Origin: Inquilinus sp. Marseille-Q2685
GTDB taxonomy: Bacteria > Pseudomonadota > Alphaproteobacteria > DSM-16000 > Inquilinaceae
DNA: 64,000 nucleotides
Assembly: GCF_916619195.1 (NCBI RefSeq)
Contig: NZ_CAKAKL010000004.1
Coordinates: forward strand, 124,001 to 188,000
Direction of reading: 5' to 3'
Part shown: one piece after another, positions 41,791-51,622 of the stretch
Layout: each line of letters begins with the position of its first letter
Numbering within the stretch: position 1 is the stretch's first letter
Translations under genes and position numbers: made by a program
The notes under the pieces: model-generated
The model's database searches: none
Told to the model about the DNA's origin: nothing
Seen by the model: only the letters and a program-made list of their open reading frames with translations

Positions 41791-42932
41791 TCCGTTCCTT
41801 CCGGATGCCACCAGCGCCCGCCCACCACGACGCCCTCGGCGAAGAGCCGCCGGTCGGCGGTGACGACCTCGCCGCGCACATCCTCCAGCGGGAAGGCGCC
41901 GTCCTTCAGCGACAGGATGCTGGCGTCGCCGACGCTGCCGGGCTTGAAGGTGCCGAGCTCGGGCCGTCCCACAGCCCTGGCGGCGTTGACGGTCGAGGCC
42001 GCGATCACCTCGTCGAGCGGCATGCCCAGCGCCAGGAATTTCGACAGCGTCGTCACCTGGTCGTAGGCCGGGCCCTTGATGCACAGCGCGTGCACGTCGG
42101 AGGAGATGGTGTCGGGCTTGAAGCCCTGGTCGAGCATCGCCCGCGCGGTCTTCCAGCCGAACGAGCCCATGCCGTGGCCGATGTCGAACAGCACGCCGCG
42201 CTCGCGCGCCGCCAGCACCTCGCGCTTGACCTTGCCGTCGCCGGTGACCGGCGCGTTCGGGAAGGGCCGGAAGCAGTGGGTCAGCACGTCGCCCGGCCGC
42301 AGCCGGTCCACCACCGCCTCGTAGGAGGGCGGCGGCTCGTCGATATGCACCATCAGCGGCAGGCCGGTCTCGTCCGCCACCTGCAGCGCGACGTCGAGCG
42401 GGGCGATGCCGGACGGGCCGCTGGCGATGCGGCCGATCCGCACCTTGATACCGATGATCACGTCGCGGTTGGCCTCGGCCACCTCCACGGCATCGCGCGC
42501 GGCCATAAGCCGGATATCGTGGCTCTCGCCGACCATGACCCGGCTGGAGAAGCCGAAGATCCCGGCGAAGGAGACGTGCAGATAGACCAGGATGCGGATC
42601 CGGCTCGGCTCGATCACATGTCTGCGGAAACCGGGGAAGCTGCCGGGCCCGGCGCTGCCGGTGTCGACGCAGGTGGTGACCGCGCTCATCCGCGCGAACT
42701 CCTCGGCGTCGATGCCGAGCGAGGTGCCGCCCCAGTAGACATGGGTGTGCAGGTCGATCAGCCCCGGCGTCACGATCAGGCCGGACACATCGCGGACGGC
42801 GGCACCGCCGGGATCCAGGCCGGTCCCGACGGTCACGACCCTGCCTTCGGCGAAGGCGACATCGGCGACGCGGTCGATGCCTTGCGACGGGTCGATCACC
42901 CGACCGTTCCGGAGCACGAGATCGAAGGCCAT
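41787..42932 (-). CDS. Amidohydrolase/deacetylase-family metallohydrolase
   Basis: A 381-residue TIM-barrel amidohydrolase. Metal motifs are DLHTHVYWG near residue 63, a possible carboxylated Lys in VIIGIKVRIG, His in LPLMVHIDEPP, His in VLTHCFRPF and the catalytic Asp in TISSDVHALC. This layout matches the adenine deaminase-like and D-aminoacylase-like group often called deacetylases. The ATG at 42932 is preferred to the GTG at 42941, because the AAGGAA site is only two bases from the GTG. It precedes the aldehyde dehydrogenase and follows the ATPase gene in the operon. Confidence 0.88.
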   Translation of the reverse strand: MAFDLVLRNGRVIDPSQGIDRVADVAFAEGRVVTVGTGLDPGGAAVRDVSGLIVTPGLIDLHTHVYWGGTSLGIDAEEFARMSAVTTCVDTGSAGPGSFPGFRRHVIEPSRIRILVYLHVSFAGIFGFSSRVMVGESHDIRLMAARDAVEVAEANRDVIIGIKVRIGRIASGPSGIAPLDVALQVADETGLPLMVHIDEPPPSYEAVVDRLRPGDVLTHCFRPFPNAPVTGDGKVKREVLAARERGVLFDIGHGMGSFGWKTARAMLDQGFKPDTISSDVHALCIKGPAYDQVTTLSKFLALGMPLDEVIAASTVNAARAVGRPELGTFKPGSVGDASILSLKDGAFPLEDVRGEVVTADRRLFAEGVVVGGRWWHPEGTE

Positions 42933-42955
42933 GGGATGCACGCTTCCTTGGTGGA

Positions 42956-43972
<1,017 letters not shown>

Positions 43973-43983
43973 GGGGCCTCCCG

Positions 43984-45885
43984 CTAGCCCTTGACGGCGC
44001 CGGAGAGCGCGCCCTGGACGAGGTAGCGTTGGAACAGGAAGGCGACGAGCACCGGCGGGGCGATCGACAGCACGCTGGCGGCGAACATCGGCCCGTATTC
44101 GTAGAAGCGCGCCTGGCTGAGGAAGCCCGACAGCACCACCGGGATGGTCTGCGCGTTGGGCGTCGAGGTCAGGATCAGCGCGAACAGGAACTCGTTCCAG
44201 CTGACCAGGAAGCAGAAGATCGCGGCGGCGATGATGCCCGGCCGGGCCACCGGCAGCAGGATCTTCCACAGCATCTTCAGCCGCGAGCAGCCGTCGATCA
44301 GCGCCGCCCGGTCCAGGCTGGCGGGGATGCCCTCGAAATAGCTCTTCATCATCCAGGCGCTGAGCGGCAGCAGGATGCTGCTGTAGGCGATCACCAGCCC
44401 GGTGCGGGTGTCGATCAGCCCCAGGGTGCGGAAGATGACGAAGAAGGGCAGCACCAGCGTCAGCGCCGGGGTCATCCGGGTCAGCAGCAGGCCCCACAGG
44501 CTGATCCGGAAGAAGCGGGCCTTGCCGTGCCGGGCGAAGGCGTAGCCGGCCAGGGTGCCGAGCGCGACGCTGATCGTCACCACCACCACGCCGACGACGA
44601 AGCTGTTCAGCAGCGACAGCGGCACCCGCTTGGCCTGGACGCTGGTCTCGTTGCCGCTGGCCAGCTCCGGCGCCAGGACTGCGGTGAAGTTCTGCAGGGT
44701 GAAGCCGCTGGGCACGACGGTGGGAGGCATGCGGATCAGGTCCGAGGCCGGGGTGATGCTCATCAGCACCAGCGCGATCACCGGCAGGGCCGACCACAGG
44801 AAGATCAGCAGCGCGGCGAAGGCGAAGCCGAAGCGGGCCAGGGCGGCCTCGACCCGCCGGGGCAGCCGTGCCCGCGGCCGATAGGGCGGCAGCGTCACCA
44901 TGGCGTGCCGCCGGCCGGCACCGACGCGGCCGCCGTCCGTGCCTTCGGATACAACAGCGGCGCGGCGGCGCTGCCGCGGCCCGAGCACCAGGAAATAGAG
45001 GATCGCCAGGACGAAGCTGAGGATGGTGAGACCGTAGAGGATCGCCGCCCCTTCCCCGAACTTCAGGAACTGGAAGGAATAGAGGTAGCCGAGCCAGGCG
45101 AAGACCGTGGTGGCGGCTCCGGGCCCGCCGCGGGTCATGATCCACAGGATGTCGAAGGCCATCAGCGAGTTGATCGTGGCGATGATGGCGATGAACAGTA
45201 GGTTGGGCTTCAGCCATGGCAGCGTGATGGCGAAGAAGCGGGCGACCGGACCGGCGCCGTCCAGCATCGCCGCCCGGTGCAGGTTCCCCGGCATCGACTG
45301 CAACCCGGCCAGCAGTAGCAGGGCCGTCAGTGGCGCCTGGTTCCAAACCTGGGTCAGGGCGACGAGGTTCAGCGCGCGAAAGCCGTCGCCGAGCCAGGGC
45401 GTGACCAGGGATCCGAGGCCGAGATCGGTCAGCAGGCCGTTCAGCGTGCCGTAGTCGCCGGCATAGACGAAGGACCACAGCACGCCGACCGAGACCGGCG
45501 CCATCGCCCAGGGCACCAGCATGACGCTGCGCAGGACGCCGCGGCCGGCAAAGCGTTCGTTCAGCACGAGGGCCATGGCCATGCCGATCAGCGTGGTGCC
45601 GATCACCGAGAAGGCGGCGAAATAGGCGGTGCGGCCCAGCGCCGCCCAGAACTCGGCATTGCCGAGCATGCCGGCATAGTTGTCGAGCCCGACGAAGATC
45701 CAGCGCTTGGTGATCGGGTTGGTGCGGTGCAGGCTGAGATACAGGCTGTAGGCCAGCGGCAGGCCGACGACAGCGATGACGATCGCCAGCGTCGGCGCCA
45801 CCGCGCCATAGGCGAAGCCCGGAATCCGGCCGATGCGGCGGCGCGGACGGTCCAGGACGGGTGCTTGCGGAATGGTGATCGACAC
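43984..45885 (-). CDS. Two sugar ABC permeases fused in one protein (MalF-like + MalG-like)
   Basis: A single 633-codon frame with no stop. Residues 1 to about 300 are a MalF-type permease of about six membrane segments with the EAA loop (GNLHRAAMLDGAGPVARFFA). Residues about 329-633 are a MalG-type permease with its own EAA loop (IPASLDRAALIDGCSRLKML). A 30-residue basic linker (RRRAAVVSEGTDGGRVGAGR) joins them. An internal ATG at 44901 marks where a separate MalG would start but lacks a ribosome binding site. These two are normally separate genes in CUT1 systems. Both halves look intact, so the transporter may use one chain in place of the heterodimer. Confidence 0.85.
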   Translation of the reverse strand: MSITIPQAPVLDRPRRRIGRIPGFAYGAVAPTLAIVIAVVGLPLAYSLYLSLHRTNPITKRWIFVGLDNYAGMLGNAEFWAALGRTAYFAAFSVIGTTLIGMAMALVLNERFAGRGVLRSVMLVPWAMAPVSVGVLWSFVYAGDYGTLNGLLTDLGLGSLVTPWLGDGFRALNLVALTQVWNQAPLTALLLLAGLQSMPGNLHRAAMLDGAGPVARFFAITLPWLKPNLLFIAIIATINSLMAFDILWIMTRGGPGAATTVFAWLGYLYSFQFLKFGEGAAILYGLTILSFVLAILYFLVLGPRQRRRAAVVSEGTDGGRVGAGRRHAMVTLPPYRPRARLPRRVEAALARFGFAFAALLIFLWSALPVIALVLMSITPASDLIRMPPTVVPSGFTLQNFTAVLAPELASGNETSVQAKRVPLSLLNSFVVGVVVVTISVALGTLAGYAFARHGKARFFRISLWGLLLTRMTPALTLVLPFFVIFRTLGLIDTRTGLVIAYSSILLPLSAWMMKSYFEGIPASLDRAALIDGCSRLKMLWKILLPVARPGIIAAAIFCFLVSWNEFLFALILTSTPNAQTIPVVLSGFLSQARFYEYGPMFAASVLSIAPPVLVAFLFQRYLVQGALSGAVKG

Positions 45886-45955
45886 CGGGCCGCCCCTCCG
45901 ACGAATGGCTCGCGAAGGACGATCGCGGCGATGCCGCGATCGCCGTTCCTGCTGG

Positions 45956-47269
45956 CTACTGGTACTGCTGCTTCAGCTCGGCCACCTTCTTGCCGAGCTC
46001 GTCGACGATCTGGTCGGTCGACATGGAACCGCGGATGTATTCCTGGACCCGCTGCATCATGAACAGGTCCCATTCCGGGAACCAGATCTGCTTGGCGACG
46101 TCGCGGGAGGTGGCGAGCTCGAGCTGCTTGTTGGTCACGGCGAGGTCGCGCCACCGGCCGAAGCTGGCGACGACTTCGGGGTCCGCCATCACCTCCTTGT
46201 AGGCGGAGCCGAGGCCGAATTCGAGCGCCCAGCGCTTGATCACATGGTACTGGCCGTCCTTGGACTTGCCGCCGAAGAAGCGCAGCAGGTTCCAGGTGCG
46301 GTCGACGTCGCTCGGCTGCGCCCCCATCATGTAGACGGCGGTCCAGGCGAAGGTCGATTTGGTCCTGCCCGGCATCAAGGCGTTCTTCACCTTGCCGGCG
46401 GCCTTGGAGAGCTTGGGATCGTTGGCGACCTTCTGGTCGTAGTCGTGCAGCACCATGAAGGTGTGGCGGCCGGTGGCGTAGCTGGGCACGCCTTCATTCG
46501 GCAGCGTCATGATGTCGGCGGCCACCAGCTGTTCCTTGTACAGGGCCCGGTGCGTCTCCAGCACCTTGCGCAGGGCGGCGTCGTCGACGAAGTCGTTCTT
46601 CTCGTCGAAGACCGGCGCGCCTTCGGCGTACCAGCAGGCGAAGATGCTCCAGGACAGCTCCGGCCATTTCTGGCCCCAGGCGCTGTTGTACGGCGCATCC
46701 GACACGCCGTCCTTCTTCAGCTTGCGGCAGGCGTCCAGCAGCGAATCCCAGCTGTCGGGCACCGAGAGGCCGGCCTTCTGCAGATGCTCCTCGTTGTAGA
46801 TGAAGGCGTTGTGCCCGGCGTAGTAGGGCAGCCCCGCCAGCCGGCCGTCGGGCAGCGACATCGATTTGACGCTGACCGGGAACATGCCGGCCTTCACCTC
46901 GTCGACGCCGTCCAGGCCCTCCAGGTCGCGCGTCCACTCCGCCGCGCACCAGCGGGCGATGTGGTCCTCCTCGGCATACAGCATGTCGATGCGCTGGCCG
47001 CCGGTCAGCTTGGTCTCGACCACCGGGTGATAGTCGCCGGTCACCAGCTCGTAATTGACGGCCTCGTCGTACAGCGACTTGAAGGTGTTGACGTTCTCTT
47101 CGACGATCTGCGGCTGGAACTGCCAGCCGATGAAGCTCAGCGGCGTGGCCGGCGCGGCACGGGCCCACCGGCTGCCGAGGCCCGTGGCGGCGGCCCCCGC
47201 CCCCAGGGCGGCGCCCTGCAGCACACGCCTGCGGGACATCAGATAACGACCCAGCAGATCCTTATCCAT
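45956..47269 (-). CDS. Tat-type sugar-binding protein (family 1) of the fused-permease importer
   Basis: A 437-residue periplasmic solute-binding protein. The N-terminus has a twin-Arg signal (SRRRVLQGAALGAGAAATG) cleaved near ARAAP. The mature part shows GGQRIDMLYAEEDHIARWCA, a GLPYYAGHNAFIYNEEHLQK block and WLGSA-like elements of oligosaccharide-binding proteins. The ATG at 47269 has AGGAGAGG before it. It is the first gene of the minus-strand operon running to the GMC subunits, and diverges from the ROK regulator across a 229-base control region. The ligand is likely a sugar or polyol. Confidence 0.9.
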   Translation of the reverse strand: MDKDLLGRYLMSRRRVLQGAALGAGAAATGLGSRWARAAPATPLSFIGWQFQPQIVEENVNTFKSLYDEAVNYELVTGDYHPVVETKLTGGQRIDMLYAEEDHIARWCAAEWTRDLEGLDGVDEVKAGMFPVSVKSMSLPDGRLAGLPYYAGHNAFIYNEEHLQKAGLSVPDSWDSLLDACRKLKKDGVSDAPYNSAWGQKWPELSWSIFACWYAEGAPVFDEKNDFVDDAALRKVLETHRALYKEQLVAADIMTLPNEGVPSYATGRHTFMVLHDYDQKVANDPKLSKAAGKVKNALMPGRTKSTFAWTAVYMMGAQPSDVDRTWNLLRFFGGKSKDGQYHVIKRWALEFGLGSAYKEVMADPEVVASFGRWRDLAVTNKQLELATSRDVAKQIWFPEWDLFMMQRVQEYIRGSMSTDQIVDELGKKVAELKQQYQ

Positions 47270-47344
47270 TCGCCTCTCCTGTGATTTTTTGGGCTTGCTT
47301 CCACCGGCAGCGACGGTCGCGGGACGGGCTCGCTTCATTGGTAT

Positions 47345-47367
47345 GTTTGTTATATTTCCAAACAAAC
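47345..47367. promoter_or_regulatory. Palindromic operator, probably for the ROK/XylR-type regulator
   Basis: Perfect 7-base inverted repeats GTTTGTT and AACAAAC stand at 47345-47351 and 47361-47367 with nine bases between. The half-site resembles the Bacillus XylR operator (AGTTTGTTT ... AACAAACT). It lies in an AT-rich patch between the divergent transporter and ROK genes, where it could repress both. The extended left flank does not continue the symmetry. Confidence 0.6.
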
Positions 47368-47498
47368 TTGCCGTCAACGCGGAAGGCGTGCCACAGAACG
47401 TGCATCCGAGGAGGCGCGAGGATCGTTCCGCACCGCGCGCCCCCGCCGATAGAATGTCAGGAGGTCGGGCCCTGCCCGGCTCGTGGGAAGAGCAGGTG

Positions 47499-48770
47499 AT
47501 GTCGACTGGAAAGATGTCAGGCCGGGTGATCGGCGCCGTCGAGGAGGACGCCCTGCCGTCACTCGGCACGCCGGCCGAGGGGGCGAAGCCACGCCCCCCC
47601 TCCCTGCTGTCCCCGTCCAGGATGGGCGATCTCAACCGCGGCCGGCTGCTGCAGTCGCTGTTCGACCTCGGGCCGACCAGCCGCGCCGACCTGGCCCGCC
47701 ATATCGGCGTCAACCGCGCCACCATCACCGGCATCGTCCAGCCGCTGATCGACGACGGCATCCTGGTGGAGGGCGAGCCCGCCTCGTCCGGCGGCGCCGG
47801 CGGCAAGCCGGCCCGGCCGCTGCAGTTCTCGCGCGACGCGCCGCAGATCGGGGCGGTGGCGCTGAGCCACGGCTCGGTGCGCACCGCGCTGGTGTCCTGG
47901 ACCGGCGAGATCTCCGCCCTCGAACGCGCGGCGTTCCCGACCGACGGCGGCGATCCCGGCCAGGCGGTCGCGGCCGTCGCCGGCGCCCTGGCGCACACCC
48001 TGTCGGCCGCCCGGCAACCGCCGCTGGGCATCGGCGTTGCCGCGGCCGGCATGATCGACCGCGACCGCGGCGTCATCGTCAAGGTCAACCTGGCGCCGGT
48101 CCTGTCCGGCCTGGCCCTCGGCGCGGAGTTGGAGGAGCGGACCGGCCTGCCGGTCTATCTCGACCACCATCCGCGGGCGCTGCTGCTGGCCGACCGCTGG
48201 TTCGGCACCGGCCGCAGCCTGCGGACCTTCGCGGTGCTGTACCTGTCCGACGTGATCGGCGGCGCCCTGCAGCTGGACGGGCATCTGCAGAGCGGGCCGG
48301 CCGGGGCGGGCGGCGAGCTGGGCCACACCTTCGTCCAGATCGACGGCGAGATCTGCGCCTGCGGCCGCCGCGGCTGCTGGGAGACGGTGGCGACCATCGG
48401 CTGGCTGCGGCGCCAGGCGCAGGCCGCCGGCCTGCCCGGGGCCGAGGAGATGACCCCTGCCCTGCTGGCCGGGCTGGCCGAAGCGGGCTCCGGGGCGGCG
48501 GAGCGGCTGCTGGACCTCTATGCCCGCAACATCGCGGTCGGCATTGCCAACCTGCAGCAGACGCTGGCGCCCAACCACTTCGTGCTGCACGGCGAGGTGG
48601 TCGAGGCCGGGGAACGGCTGCGGGCCGCGATCGAGGCGCATGTCGGCCTGCTGGTGCCGCCGCGGCCCGGCAGCGAGCCCCGCGTCCTGCTGACCGACCA
48701 GAGGGGCCTCGCCACCCTGCGCGGGGCGGCGGGCATCGTGCTGTCACGCCGGCTTCAGTTCCAGCTGTAG
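47499..48770 (+). CDS. ROK-family transcriptional regulator (XylR/NagC type)
   Basis: A 423-residue regulator. After a 40-residue variable tail comes a winged helix (GPTSRADLARHIGVNRATIT). A sugar-kinase-like ROK domain follows, with LGIGVAAAGMIDRDRGV, GAGGELGHTFVQIDGEICAC and the zinc motif CACGRRGCWET. The ATP-site Asp of true kinases is less clear, as expected for a repressor. The ATG at 47499 follows a GAAGAGCAGG region. It likely controls the divergent importer operon through the palindrome at 47345-47367. Confidence 0.9.
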   Translation: MSTGKMSGRVIGAVEEDALPSLGTPAEGAKPRPPSLLSPSRMGDLNRGRLLQSLFDLGPTSRADLARHIGVNRATITGIVQPLIDDGILVEGEPASSGGAGGKPARPLQFSRDAPQIGAVALSHGSVRTALVSWTGEISALERAAFPTDGGDPGQAVAAVAGALAHTLSAARQPPLGIGVAAAGMIDRDRGVIVKVNLAPVLSGLALGAELEERTGLPVYLDHHPRALLLADRWFGTGRSLRTFAVLYLSDVIGGALQLDGHLQSGPAGAGGELGHTFVQIDGEICACGRRGCWETVATIGWLRRQAQAAGLPGAEEMTPALLAGLAEAGSGAAERLLDLYARNIAVGIANLQQTLAPNHFVLHGEVVEAGERLRAAIEAHVGLLVPPRPGSEPRVLLTDQRGLATLRGAAGIVLSRRLQFQL

Positions 48771-48822
48771 CATTGGGGCGTCCGGCCCGCCTCAATACCC
48801 TCTCGGGACAGATGCGGGTGCC

Positions 48823-49821
48823 TCAGCCCCGTGCCGAGGCGACGGCGACTTCGCGGCGCGACCGTTCCGCCTGCATCGCCGCCTCGATGCAGGCGATGAT
48901 GTGCCGGGCATAGCCGCCATCCACCGGGTTCGCCGCGTCGCCCTGGATCAGGGCGATCATCGCCCGCCATTCGCGCTCGACCGCGCGCTGCATCCAGTCC
49001 GGCTCGATCGAGTTCGGCACCGGGGCCCAGGCCCCGCCCCGGCCGATCGAGACGCCTTGGCCGAAGTCGATCCGCAGGGTCCCGGCCTCGCAGACCAGGT
49101 CCATGGCGAAGCCGACGCCGCCGTCGCGATAGCCGACGCTCGCCACCTGGCCGATCCGGCCGTCGGCGAAGCGCAGCAGCATCAGCGCCGTGTCGTCGGC
49201 CTCCTGGTCGTGGAAATGGGTGCCGGCCATGGCAGAGACCGCCGCCACATCGCCATCCATCAACCAGACCAGCCGGTCGAGCGCATGGATCCCCGCGGTC
49301 AGCAGCATGCCGCCGCCGGTCTTCGGCGACAGGTGCCAGGCTTGGCGGTTCGCCTCCATCCACAGCTTGATCAGCCAGCTGCTGCCGAGGACCGGCCGGC
49401 CGATCCGGCCGCTGCCGACGATCTCACGGGCGGCGAGACAGGGCAGCGCGAAATGCATGACGTGGCCGATCATGAGACGGACACCGGCCTCTGCCACCGC
49501 GGCGTTGATCGCGTCGCATTCGGCGACGGTCGGCGCCATCGGTTTTTCGAGCAGGATGTGCTTGCCCGCCCGCGCCGCGGCGATCGCCATGTCGGCATGC
49601 AGGTGGTGCGGCGTGGCGATCAGCACCGTGTCGACCGACGGGTCGTCGAGCAGCGCCTGCCAATGGTTATAGGGGCTGCCGCCATGCTCCCGAGCGAAGG
49701 CCCGGGCGGCGGCGATGTCCTGGCGGCAGACCGCCGCGACCCGCGCCCCCGGCACGGCGGCGATGGCCCGCGCATGGATCGCGCCGAAATAGCCGGCGCC
49801 GATGATGCCGATGCCGATCAT
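48823..49821 (-). CDS. Gfo/Idh/MocA-family oxidoreductase (second of a pair)
   Basis: A 332-residue dehydrogenase. Rossmann motif GIGIIGAGYFGAIHARAIA, catalytic Lys in ILLEKPMAPTVAECDAI, and the sheet His region GGGMLLTAGIHALDRLVWLM. It overlaps the end of the other Gfo/Idh gene by four bases, so the two are co-translated and may act in sequence on the same sugar acid or cyclitol. Start at 49821 is the first Met of the Rossmann strand. Confidence 0.92.
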   Translation of the reverse strand: MIGIGIIGAGYFGAIHARAIAAVPGARVAAVCRQDIAAARAFAREHGGSPYNHWQALLDDPSVDTVLIATPHHLHADMAIAAARAGKHILLEKPMAPTVAECDAINAAVAEAGVRLMIGHVMHFALPCLAAREIVGSGRIGRPVLGSSWLIKLWMEANRQAWHLSPKTGGGMLLTAGIHALDRLVWLMDGDVAAVSAMAGTHFHDQEADDTALMLLRFADGRIGQVASVGYRDGGVGFAMDLVCEAGTLRIDFGQGVSIGRGGAWAPVPNSIEPDWMQRAVEREWRAMIALIQGDAANPVDGGYARHIIACIEAAMQAERSRREVAVASARG

Positions 49822-50795
49822 GCTGCAGCCTCCTCATAAGCCCGGTCGATCAGGCGCATGGTCCGCAGATAGTCCGCGATCCCGACCGACGGCGCCGCGC
49901 CGCGCTCGAGGCGGTCCAATGTGTCCGTCATGAAGGCCTTGTAGCGATCCGCCGGCAGGATCGGCGCCAGATCGCGCGTCCGTCCGTCGTCGAGCGTGGC
50001 GACGCGGCAGGCATCGCCGCGATCGAGCAGATAGGCGTTGCGGGCCGAGACGCGCCATTCGAAGTCGCCGCCCGGCGCCATCGAGGCATAGGTGTATCCC
50101 GCCTCCACCGTTGCGATCATGCCGTCCGGCGCCCGCAGGACGACGATAGCGTATTCCTCCACCGCCTCGCCATGCAGGCGCCGGTCGACCGAGGCCGAGA
50201 CGACGGCGAGATCGGCGCCGCCGGACAGGGCCAGCGCGGCGTCGATGCCGTGGATGCCGAGATTGCGCAGGGCCCCGCCGCCGCCGATCGCCGGGTCGAG
50301 CACCCAGGGCACCCCGTCCAGCCGGTAGCGGTCCGGTGGGCCGTTCACGATCCGGAACTGCGCGTGCGAGACCGGGCCGAGCCGGCCGGCGGCCTTCAGC
50401 GCCTCGATCTCGGCCCAGATCGGGCCGCAGCGGTTCGGCAGGGGAATCGCGACGAACAGGCCGCGGCGCCGCGCCGCCTCCGCCAGCGGCTCGAGGGCGG
50501 CGGTCGAGACCGCAGCCGGCTTCTCCAGCACGATCGGCAGGCCTGCCTCGATGCAGGCCAGGGCCAGCGCCGGCACCTGGTCCGGCCGGCCCATGACGAC
50601 GGTCAGGTCAGGCTTCATGGCGATGACGGCTTCGACCGAGGGATGATGGGGAATGCCGTGCGCCGTAGCGAATCCGGCTGCCACCGCGGGCTCCGGATCC
50701 CAGGCGGCGACCACCTCCGCACCAGCCGACCGGGCCGCCTCCCAATGCATCCCCGCATGCCAATGCCCCACGCCCGCCAAGGCCACCCGGGCCAT
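49818..50795 (-). CDS. Gfo/Idh/MocA-family oxidoreductase (first of a pair)
   Basis: A 325-residue dehydrogenase. The N-terminus VALAGVGHWHAGMHWEAARS is the Rossmann start, the catalytic Lys lies in PIVLEKPAAVSTAAL, and GGGGALRNLGIHGIDAALAL holds the active His. The ATG at 50795 has GGGAGG seven bases upstream; a longer in-frame start lacks any site. The gene is divergent from a FadR-type regulator across 100 bases that contain a palindromic site. Its paired partner and the transporter downstream of the regulator suggest one catabolic unit. Confidence 0.92.
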   Translation of the reverse strand: MARVALAGVGHWHAGMHWEAARSAGAEVVAAWDPEPAVAAGFATAHGIPHHPSVEAVIAMKPDLTVVMGRPDQVPALALACIEAGLPIVLEKPAAVSTAALEPLAEAARRRGLFVAIPLPNRCGPIWAEIEALKAAGRLGPVSHAQFRIVNGPPDRYRLDGVPWVLDPAIGGGGALRNLGIHGIDAALALSGGADLAVVSASVDRRLHGEAVEEYAIVVLRAPDGMIATVEAGYTYASMAPGGDFEWRVSARNAYLLDRGDACRVATLDDGRTRDLAPILPADRYKAFMTDTLDRLERGAAPSVGIADYLRTMRLIDRAYEEAAA

Positions 50796-50822
50796 TCCGT
50801 CCTCCCTTTTTCGGCTTATGGT

Positions 50823-50842
50823 CTTGACAGATATCCTACAAG
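50823..50842. promoter_or_regulatory. Palindrome, probable operator of the FadR-type regulator
   Basis: The site reads CTTG-N3-GATATC-N3-CAAG, symmetric at 14 of 20 positions including both outer half-sites and the centre. It lies midway between the divergent Gfo/Idh gene at 50795 and the regulator gene at 50896. The neighbouring TTGACA could be the -35 of a promoter that such a protein would block. Confidence 0.5.
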
Positions 50843-50895
50843 TCAGCAACCATCAAGCCATGGTGATCCCGCGGCGGGGGTGGAAGGTGTCGACG

Positions 50896-51612
50896 ATGAA
50901 GGAGATCAAGCCGCTCGCCCGGCCGCCCCTGCTCCACGTCTCGGTGCAGGAGAGCCTGAAGAGCTATATCGACGACAACGCCCTGGCCCCCGGCGCGCCG
51001 CTGCCGCCGGAGAACGACTTGGCGCAACAGCTCGGGGTCAGCCGCAACTCGGTGCGCGAGGCGATCAAGGCGCTGGAATCGCTCGGCATCCTGGAAACGC
51101 GGCGCGGCATCGGCGTGTTCGTGAAGGCGTTCTCGTTCGAGCCGCTGCTGGCGAACCTGGCCTACGGGCTGGGCGGCGCGCTGCGCGAGGTCGAGGAGGT
51201 GCTGGAGATCCGCCGCGTGCTGGAGGTCGGGCTGATCGGCAAGACCATCCAGCTGATCGGCGAGGCGGACCTGGCGGAGCTGAAGGACACGGTCGAGCGC
51301 ATGCGCTGCCGGGCCGAGCGCAACGAGAGCTTCGCCGAGGAGGACCAGCAGTTCCACCACCTGCTGTTCCGCTGCCAGAACAACCGCATGCTGACCAGCC
51401 TGATCGATGTGTTCTGGATGGCCTTCTACAAGGCGTCCGACTTCGTGAACCTGGCCAATGTCGACCCGATGGCCACCTGGCGCGACCACCAGGAGATCTG
51501 TGCCGCGATCGAGGCGCGCGACGTGACCGCGGCCCGCAGCCGGCTCGACCAGCACTATGACGGGATCGCCCGTCTCCTCGCGACCCGGAAGGGCGCGAAG
51601 ACAGAAAACTGA
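50896..51612 (+). CDS. FadR/GntR-family regulator with FCD domain
   Basis: A 238-residue regulator. The winged helix contains PPENDLAQQLGVSRNSVREA and ALESLGILETRRGIGVFVK. The helical FCD effector domain follows (EVEEVLEIRRVLEVGLIGKT, then HHLLFRCQNNRML and RDHQEICAAIEARD). The FCD domain usually binds a carboxylic acid with a metal, consistent with a sugar-acid pathway. The ATG at 50896 has GGAAGGTG before it; an alternative at 50860 has none. It stands just before the peptide-type importer operon and divergent from the dehydrogenases, so it likely represses both. Confidence 0.92.
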   Translation: MKEIKPLARPPLLHVSVQESLKSYIDDNALAPGAPLPPENDLAQQLGVSRNSVREAIKALESLGILETRRGIGVFVKAFSFEPLLANLAYGLGGALREVEEVLEIRRVLEVGLIGKTIQLIGEADLAELKDTVERMRCRAERNESFAEEDQQFHHLLFRCQNNRMLTSLIDVFWMAFYKASDFVNLANVDPMATWRDHQEICAAIEARDVTAARSRLDQHYDGIARLLATRKGAKTEN

Positions 51613-51622
51613 CAGGGAGGAC

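Noticed and set aside
44895-44985. Fused permease frame as a mere annotation of two adjacent genes
   Set aside because: No stop codon occurs before the second permease in the same frame, and the internal ATG lacks a ribosome binding site, so I kept the fusion.
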